NCBI GenBank assembly: GCA_028692275.1
Contig: JAQUXR010000030.1
Location: forward strand, 1 to 28,255
Direction: 5' to 3'
DNA from: Frisingicoccus sp009929615
Lineage (GTDB): Bacteria > Bacillota > Clostridia > Lachnospirales > Lachnospiraceae
Length of the DNA stretch: 28,255 nucleotides
The notes below the pieces were generated by a model. It was not told the DNA's origin and did no database searches. It saw only the letters and a list, made by a program, of their open reading frames with translations. A program made the translations under genes and the position numbers. Positions 24,092 to 28,255 of this stretch are shown here, in pieces. Every line of letters begins with the position of its first letter. Position 1 is the stretch's first letter.

Positions 24092-24122
24092 TAACTATTT
24101 ATTATGAATAGTCCAACCCGGG

Positions 24123-24153
24123 AAAAACGGAATGCATCTGCATTCCGTTTTTT
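24123..24153 (+). terminator. Terminator of tRNA-Glu
   Basis: A perfect 14-bp stem (24123-24136 with 24139-24152), 2-nt gap in the pairing loop, T6 tail. Its A/T flanks also allow action on the minus strand. Confidence 0.88.
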
Positions 24154-24235
24154 CTTTGTGTTTGAAAAAGTTTGACTTAAAAAGATAGATAATACTTTGA
24201 TTTTAAAATTACTATACCATTTATTTCCATTCGCC

Positions 24236-24264
24236 TTGAATTTTAAGTGGTTTTATATTAAAAT
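24236..24264 (+). promoter_or_regulatory. Promoter of the abfD operon
   Basis: TTGAAT (24236-24241), 17-nt spacer, TAAAAT (24259-24264), leader of about 30 nt with an AAGGAGG ribosome binding site. No regulator site was recognised. Confidence 0.65.
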
Positions 24265-24300
24265 GATATAAACTGATTTAAATTTAAGGAGGATTTTAGT

Positions 24301-25752
24301 ATGGCATTGATGACAGGAAAAGAGTATGAAGAAAGTTTGAAGAAGATGAAGATGAGAATCTTTCTCTTTGGCGAAGAGATTGAAACAGCAGTAGGACATC
24401 CGATTCTGCAGCCTTCCATTAACTCTATTAAGGCAACCTATGATTATGCTCAGATGCCGGAGTATGAAGATTTGATGACTGCAACTTCAAATATCACCGG
24501 CGAAAAGATTAATCGTTTTACAAACATTCACATGAGTGCATCTGATTTGGTTAAGAAGGTTAAGATGCAGCGTATGCTCGGACAGAAAACAGCAGCTTGT
24601 TTCCAGAGATGTGTAGGTATGGATGCTTTCAATGCTGTATATAGTACAACTTATGAAGTAGACCAGAAGTGCGGTACGAATTATCATGAGAATTTTAGAA
24701 AATTTGCAGCTTATGTTCAGAGTAACGACCTTGTTGTAGACGGTGCGATGACGGATACAAAGGGTGATAGAAGTCTGGCACCATCAAAACAGGCTGACCC
24801 GGATTTATTCCTTCATGTTGTTGAACGTCGTCCGGATGGTATCGTTGTCCGTGGCGCCAAGGCTCATCAGACAGGCATCGTTAATTCCCACGAAGTTCTT
24901 GTTATGCCTACAATTGCTATGGGTCCGGATGATAAAGATTACGCTGTATCCTTTGCAGTACCATTGGATTCAGAAGGCCTGATTATGATTGTTGGCCGTC
25001 AGAGCTGTGATACAAGAAAACTTGAAGATTCCAATCTTGATGTTGGTAACGATGTTTATGGCGGTATGGAAGCGTTAACCGTGTTTGATAACGTATTTGT
25101 ACCAAATGACCGTATTTTCCTGAATGGAGAAACTGAATTTGCAGGAATGCTTGTTGAGAGATTTGCCGGATACCACAGACAAAGCTACGGCGGATGTAAA
25201 GTAGGTGTTGGCGATGTTTTAATCGGTGCATCTGCATTGGCAGCTGAATATAACGGTGCTGAAAAAGCATCCCATATTAAAGATAAACTTATTGAGATGA
25301 CTCATTTGAATGAGACACTTTATTGCTGTGGTATTGCCTGTTCTGCAGAAGGTACAGAAACAGCATCCGGTAATTACCTTATCGATTTAATGCTTGCGAA
25401 TGTTTGTAAACAGAACGTTACACGTTTCCCATATGAAATCGCACGTATTGCACAGGATATCGCTGGTGGCTTGATGGTAACACTGCCATCTGAAAAAGAT
25501 ATTAACCATCCGGTAGCTGGTGAATATATTAAGAAATACTTTGCAGGAACAGCATCTTCTTCTTTAGAAGACAGATTCAAAGTTATGCGTCTTATTGAGA
25601 ACCTGACACTTGGTACAGCAGCAGTTGGTTACCTGACAGAATCTCTTCATGGCGCAGGAAGCCCACAGGCTCAGCGTGTTATGATTGCAAGACAGAGCAA
25701 TATGCCTGGTAAAAAAGAACTTGCAAAGGCAATTGTACATATTAAAGACTGA
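24301..25752 (+). CDS. abfD: 4-hydroxybutyryl-CoA dehydratase / vinylacetyl-CoA delta-isomerase
   Basis: 483 aa. It dehydrates 4-hydroxybutyryl-CoA to crotonyl-CoA by a radical mechanism using FAD and one [4Fe-4S] cluster, a step of 4-aminobutyrate and succinate fermentation to butyrate. From memory the protein follows the Clostridium aminobutyricum enzyme closely. All cluster ligands are kept: Cys100 and Cys104 (CFQRC), His292 and Cys299 (GYHRQSYGGC). VDGAMTDTKGDR, RGAKAHQTG and TLYCCGIACSAEG also match. A loop after MVTLPSEKD is shorter than in that enzyme. The related 4-hydroxyphenylacetate hydroxylase family lacks these ligands. The usual partners (4-hydroxybutyrate dehydrogenase and CoA-transferase) are not here; an Fe-S carrier follows after 17 nt. 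Confidence 0.95.
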   Translation: MALMTGKEYEESLKKMKMRIFLFGEEIETAVGHPILQPSINSIKATYDYAQMPEYEDLMTATSNITGEKINRFTNIHMSASDLVKKVKMQRMLGQKTAACFQRCVGMDAFNAVYSTTYEVDQKCGTNYHENFRKFAAYVQSNDLVVDGAMTDTKGDRSLAPSKQADPDLFLHVVERRPDGIVVRGAKAHQTGIVNSHEVLVMPTIAMGPDDKDYAVSFAVPLDSEGLIMIVGRQSCDTRKLEDSNLDVGNDVYGGMEALTVFDNVFVPNDRIFLNGETEFAGMLVERFAGYHRQSYGGCKVGVGDVLIGASALAAEYNGAEKASHIKDKLIEMTHLNETLYCCGIACSAEGTETASGNYLIDLMLANVCKQNVTRFPYEIARIAQDIAGGLMVTLPSEKDINHPVAGEYIKKYFAGTASSSLEDRFKVMRLIENLTLGTAAVGYLTESLHGAGSPQAQRVMIARQSNMPGKKELAKAIVHIKD

Positions 25753-25769
25753 ACAGGAGCTGAAAGCTG

Positions 25770-26051
25770 ATGGAAGTTCTTGAAAAAATCAATAAAGTCA
25801 TAGATACTTCGGTGCGGCCCTATTTACAGGGCCACGGCGGAGATATACAGATTCTGGATTTTACAGATGGTATTTTGAGATTCAAGCTTACAGGTATGTG
25901 CTCGAACTGTCCATCATCCTTGTTTACAACAGAAGATATTGTTAAAAAAGAGGTTGTTGAGCAGGTGGAAGAGGTTAAGGAAGTTCGTCTGGAGGCCGGC
26001 GTCAGTGATGAGATGATAGACTTTGCAAAAAGTCTTTTGAATCATGTATGA
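25770..26051 (+). CDS. NifU C-terminal-domain (Nfu) Fe-S scaffold/carrier
   Basis: 93 aa, a complete Nfu domain: GHGGDIQILDF, then the cluster motif GMCSNCPSS with Cys44 and Cys47 (CXXC). Nfu proteins receive [4Fe-4S] clusters and pass them to target enzymes, working as dimers. Start 17 nt after abfD with an AGGAGC site; the stop overlaps the next gene's start (ATGA). The obvious client is the abfD product, which needs one [4Fe-4S] cluster per subunit; this is inference from linkage. MCSNCPSS differs from the common GCCxxCP form only in flanking residues. Confidence 0.93.
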   Translation: MEVLEKINKVIDTSVRPYLQGHGGDIQILDFTDGILRFKLTGMCSNCPSSLFTTEDIVKKEVVEQVEEVKEVRLEAGVSDEMIDFAKSLLNHV

Positions 26052-26332
26052 GGCTGCTTATGAATATTGGCGTGAAATACTGTGGTGGATGTAATCCAAG
26101 ATATAACAGAACAAAATTTTTTGAAACTGTGAAACAGGGCTGCGAGAATATCGAATTTCAATATGTTCAGCCGGATGTTGTATACGAACATTTACTTGTT
26201 ATCTGTGGGTGCCCTTCGAAATGTGCTGATATATCAGCCATTCAGGTAGCTGGAGAAACCATAAAAGTTTCGGAAGCAGACCGGGCAGAGGACATTATTG
26301 AAAGATTGCGAAAGACTTGTGAGCCGCTGTAA
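26048..26332 (+). CDS. Small six-cysteine protein of unknown function
   Basis: 94 aa from ATG 26048 (overlapping nfu by 4 nt); ATG 26060 is an alternative start giving MNIGVKYCGGC. Cysteines: C12 and C15 (YCGGCNPRYNR), C32, then C53, C55 and C59 (ICGCPSKCAD), plus one near the C-terminus. The spacing suggests a bound metal or Fe-S cluster, perhaps in a thioredoxin-like [2Fe-2S] ferredoxin fold (strand VKYC at the start and HLLVICGCP later). I do not recognise a named family. The coupling to nfu and abfD suggests a redox or maturation role. Its last codons (KTCEPL stop) fall inside a duplicated repeat, so the C-terminus may have been altered. Confidence 0.82.
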   Translation: MRLLMNIGVKYCGGCNPRYNRTKFFETVKQGCENIEFQYVQPDVVYEHLLVICGCPSKCADISAIQVAGETIKVSEADRAEDIIERLRKTCEPL

Positions 26333-26416
26333 GCGGCTTGCCTACGCAGAGACTATTCGAACGAAGTTCGAAATTTAATGGCGATGCTCAAAGACTTGTG
26401 AGCCGCTGTAGGTGGA
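26311..26416 (+). repeat. Interspersed two-hairpin repeat, copy B, flanked by a 21-bp direct duplication
   Basis: A 21-bp identical sequence occurs at 26311-26331 and 26390-26410 (begins AAAGACTTGT, ends CCGCTGTA). Between them lie the hairpin GCCGCT-GTA-AGCGGC (26323-26337), the core GCCTACGCAGAG (26340-26351) and the hairpin TTCGAAC-GAA-GTTCGAA. The core and second hairpin match copy A near ssrA. The 5' duplicate forms the end of the upstream reading frame. Confidence 0.75.
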
Positions 26417-26440
26417 ATTACAAATTTGGAGGCAGAGCGG

Positions 26441-27265
26441 ATGCTTAATGATAGTAAAAGAAATTATGTACATATTTATATGGATTTAACAGATGATATT
26501 ATGTATTATCATTTTGTGTCCGCTCCATATGCCCTCGGTCAGGTGCTGTTGGACTTTGTCTATGGGGATGTTGACCGGATAAAGGCAGAGCCGGAACGTA
26601 TTCGGGAACTTCATCCTTACTTTTCTCTCTGGACAGAGGAGATGACGCAGTCACTTTTTGCACAGACGGACGAGAAGAAGGGACTGACCCTTGAACAATT
26701 AAAACATCTTCAGAGTATCTATAAAAAACTTTTGGATACATGGGTTGGAGATATTACAGATGCGAATGAAGAAGCTTCACACTATCTTTTGCGTCACCCC
26801 TTTTATTCAAGCGGAACATTGACGAATAGAACGGTTGAAAATGAAAACCACTGGATGGTTGATTATTTCCTAATGAGCTTTGAAGACTGTCTGATGTGTG
26901 AACTGATGGAGATTATCCGTCGTCATATGAATGTGAAGATTTGTAAAAACTGTGGACGATTTTTTATTCCGAAGCGAAGCAATGTGGATTACTGTACAAG
27001 AGTATTTTCAGAAGATGGAAGAACCTGCTCTGATGTGGGCTATATGAAGACATTTGCCAAGGCGGTTAAAAAAGATGAATTACTTCAGGCCTATACAAGA
27101 GCTTATAAGGCTCACTATGCCCGAATGACGAAGCCTAGAAAGCGAATGGCGAACATGACCAGGGATGAATTTGAATCCTGGTATAAAGAGGCGAAGGAAG
27201 GCCTTGAGTTAGCCAGACAGGGCAAAATAAGCCCGGAAGCTTATAAAGAATGGCTGAAGAAATAA
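26441..27265 (+). CDS. DUF6076-like zinc-finger protein
   Basis: 274 aa from ATG 26441, supported by GGAGG at 26428-26432 (the frame reaches back to TTG 26426, which overlaps it). The first 160 residues are helical and have no motif I know. Residues 164-230 carry a zinc-ribbon-like site, ICKNCGRFFIPKRSN ... DYCTR ... RTCSDVG with C168, C171, C185 and C196, then a basic helical segment, similar to DUF6076/CGNR-type fingers of gut Firmicutes. Likely binds nucleic acid or zinc; actual role unknown. Thirteen nt before mogA, so possibly co-transcribed. Confidence 0.75.
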   Translation: MLNDSKRNYVHIYMDLTDDIMYYHFVSAPYALGQVLLDFVYGDVDRIKAEPERIRELHPYFSLWTEEMTQSLFAQTDEKKGLTLEQLKHLQSIYKKLLDTWVGDITDANEEASHYLLRHPFYSSGTLTNRTVENENHWMVDYFLMSFEDCLMCELMEIIRRHMNVKICKNCGRFFIPKRSNVDYCTRVFSEDGRTCSDVGYMKTFAKAVKKDELLQAYTRAYKAHYARMTKPRKRMANMTRDEFESWYKEAKEGLELARQGKISPEAYKEWLKK

Positions 27266-27278
27266 AGGGAGATTTCAG

Positions 27279-27767
27279 ATGTTTCGAACAGCTATAATAA
27301 CAGCGAGTGATAAAAGATATGCGGGCATACGACAGGACGAAAGCGGAGCTTTAATTGAAGCTATGCTGGATGAGGATTATGAGGTTGTTTGCAAAGTAAT
27401 CCTGCCGGATGACAGAAAGGTTTTAGCGGATGAGATGCGTAGATTGTGTGTAGAGTCTGTTGACTTGATACTGACTACAGGCGGCACTGGCTTTTCAGAG
27501 AGAGATGTGACACCGGAAGCTACCCGGGATGTTGTAGAACGGCTGGCACCGGGAATCGGTCAGGCTATGATGTTCCATAGTCTGTCAATTACACCTCGAG
27601 CAATGCTCAGTCGACAAATTGCCGGGATATGCGGACATACGTTGATTATTAATCTTCCGGGAAGTCCAAAGGCAGTGAAAGAAAATCTTGAATATATTTT
27701 AGGACCTTTAAAGCATGGAATAGAGATTTTAAAAGGTGAAGCCGGAGAATGTGGAAAAAACATTTGA
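27279..27767 (+). CDS. mogA: Molybdopterin adenylyltransferase / MoaB-type protein
   Basis: 162 aa, usual length for the single-domain family. It activates molybdopterin by adenylation before molybdenum insertion. Motifs: TTGGTGFSERDVTPEAT (66-82), PRAMLSRQIAGI and INLPGSPKAVKENL. Ribosome binding site AAGGGAG. No other molybdenum-cofactor genes are in the window. MogA and MoaB cannot be told apart here. The tRNA-Leu promoter overlaps its stop codon. Confidence 0.92.
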   Translation: MFRTAIITASDKRYAGIRQDESGALIEAMLDEDYEVVCKVILPDDRKVLADEMRRLCVESVDLILTTGGTGFSERDVTPEATRDVVERLAPGIGQAMMFHSLSITPRAMLSRQIAGICGHTLIINLPGSPKAVKENLEYILGPLKHGIEILKGEAGECGKNI

Positions 27768-27792
27768 CAAAGCTTAAACCGTTATGTATAAT
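27764..27792 (+). promoter_or_regulatory. Consensus promoter of tRNA-Leu
   Basis: Perfect TTGACA (27764-27769), 17-nt spacer, perfect TATAAT (27787-27792). The -35 overlaps the mogA stop codon. Confidence 0.9.
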
Positions 27793-27826
27793 ATCATTTG
27801 TTGAGTTAATTTGAACTTGATAATTT

Positions 27827-27909
27827 GCCGGCGTGTCGGAATGGCAGACGAGGCAGACTCAAAATCTGTTGTGGGCAACCACGTGCGGGTTCAAGTCCCG
27901 CTGCCGGCA
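27827..27909 (+). tRNA. tRNA-Leu (anticodon CAA)
   Basis: 83 nt, class II with a long variable arm (TGGGCAACCA region). Acceptor GCCGGCG with TGCCGGC (one G-U pair), anticodon stem GCAGA/TCTGT with loop CTCAAAA giving CAA (reads UUG), T arm GCGGG/CCCGC with TTCAAGT, discriminator A, no encoded CCA. Confidence 0.96.
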
Positions 27910-27920
27910 GTAAACTTAAG

Positions 27921-27956
27921 ACGCTGCATCCTTTAAAAGAAGGGTGCAGCGTTTTT
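27921..27956 (+). terminator. Terminator of tRNA-Leu
   Basis: A 13-bp stem (27921-27933 with 27940-27952; one wobble) and T5 tail. Confidence 0.88.
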
Positions 27957-27971
27957 ATGTTGTCTTAAAAT

Positions 27972-28006
27972 AAAAAAGGCGTCTGAATCATTCAGACGCC
28001 TTTTGC
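27972..28006. terminator. Bidirectional terminator before the TPR-like gene
   Basis: A perfect 14-bp stem (27974-27987 with 27991-28004), 3-nt loop, A-run and T-run on its sides. On the minus strand it ends the TPR-like gene, whose stop is only 11 nt away. Confidence 0.9.
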
Positions 28007-28014
28007 ATATTCTG

Positions 28015-28255
28015 TTAAGAAATGATACCTGCTTCTCGTAATGAATCTAAGGAAGTTTGAGCATCCGTTTTTAAGGATTCATCACAATCACTATCAATGA
28101 CCTGCTGGAAACAATCGGCAGCCTGGGTATAATCTTCGGTGAGAAGAAGACACAGAGCCTTATTAAAGGTGACTTCAGGCTGTTCGGACGATAATTCCAG
28201 AGACCTGTTGAAAACATCAAGTGCTTTCGCGTAATCCTCTTGCTGGATATAAATC
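28015..28255 (-). CDS. C-terminal part of a TPR-like repeat protein (runs off the window)
   Basis: The last 80 residues before a TAA stop, read on the minus strand; the start lies beyond the window. It contains two helix-pair repeats of tetratricopeptide type: YIQQEDYAKALDVFNRSLEL and ALCLLLTEDYTQAADCFQQV, then a short helix ending in REAGIIS. Such repeats mediate protein contacts. The N-terminal domain and role cannot be judged. Confidence 0.75.
   Translation of the reverse strand, partial: IYIQQEDYAKALDVFNRSLELSSEQPEVTFNKALCLLLTEDYTQAADCFQQVIDSDCDESLKTDAQTSLDSLREAGIIS

Noticed and set aside
22711..25752. OFA transporter and abfD as one substrate-uptake operon
   Set aside because: They are separated by tRNA-Glu, its strong terminator and a separate abfD promoter, so co-transcription is unlikely.
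26311..26410. CRISPR-like array suggested by the 21-bp direct repeats
   Set aside because: Only two copies, a 58-bp spacing that itself contains a repeat element, and no cas genes.

Overview
The window looks like core chromosome of a low-GC Gram-positive anaerobe of the class Clostridia, most likely family Lachnospiraceae. This rests on the order gap-pgk-tpi ... gpmI-secG-rnr-smpB-ssrA, an iscR-iscS-iscU-mnmA cluster, strong GGAGG ribosome binding sites, TTGACA/TATAAT promoters, tRNA genes without encoded CCA, and a clostridial 4-hydroxybutyryl-CoA dehydratase. The genus cannot be fixed from sequence reading alone.

Layout. 1-2.1 kb: a minus-strand operon of a GntR/YtrA-type repressor, an ABC ATPase and an ABC permease, with an operator-like inverted repeat over its promoter. 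2.1-4.2 kb: a small lipoprotein, an 18-bp perfect palindrome, a 54-aa ORF, tRNA-Arg(CCG) and a membrane-anchored acidic-tailed protein. 4.2-6.9 kb: rluF-like pseudouridine synthase overlapping a divergent NAD-dependent DNA ligase. 6.9-10.2 kb: iron-sulfur/tRNA thiolation operon iscR-iscS-iscU-mnmA with a 19-bp near-perfect operator in the leader, then a convergent PHP-type histidinol-phosphatase. 11.2-14.4 kb: gapA, pgk, tpiA. 14.4-17.3 kb: a Pr6Pr-like membrane protein and a divergent metal-efflux pair (separate HMA chaperone plus P1B ATPase), both lying between tpiA and gpmI. 17.4-22.6 kb: gpmI, secG, rnr, smpB and ssrA (tmRNA). 22.7-24.2 kb: an OFA-type MFS transporter and tRNA-Glu(CTC). 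24.3-26.4 kb: 4-hydroxybutyryl-CoA dehydratase, an Nfu-type Fe-S scaffold and a six-cysteine small protein in one tight run, ending in a repeat element. 26.4-28.2 kb: a DUF6076-like zinc-finger protein, mogA, tRNA-Leu(CAA) and the 3' end of a TPR-like gene.

How the genes work together. IscS supplies sulfur both to IscU-based Fe-S assembly and to MnmA, and IscR probably senses cluster status and controls the operon. gapA, pgk, tpiA and gpmI give lower glycolysis. rnr, smpB and ssrA form the ribosome rescue and RNA decay set. The Nfu scaffold directly behind the [4Fe-4S]/FAD dehydratase suggests a dedicated cluster-delivery unit.

Most interesting for follow-up: (1) the abfD-nfu-Cys-rich cassette; (2) a two-hairpin interspersed repeat found behind ssrA and behind the Cys-rich gene, where it is flanked by a 21-bp direct duplication that overlaps the end of that gene; (3) the palindromic IscR-like operator; (4) promoters embedded in or overlapping terminators upstream of iscR and gpmI. 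No CRISPR array, transposase, integrase or phage module was seen.
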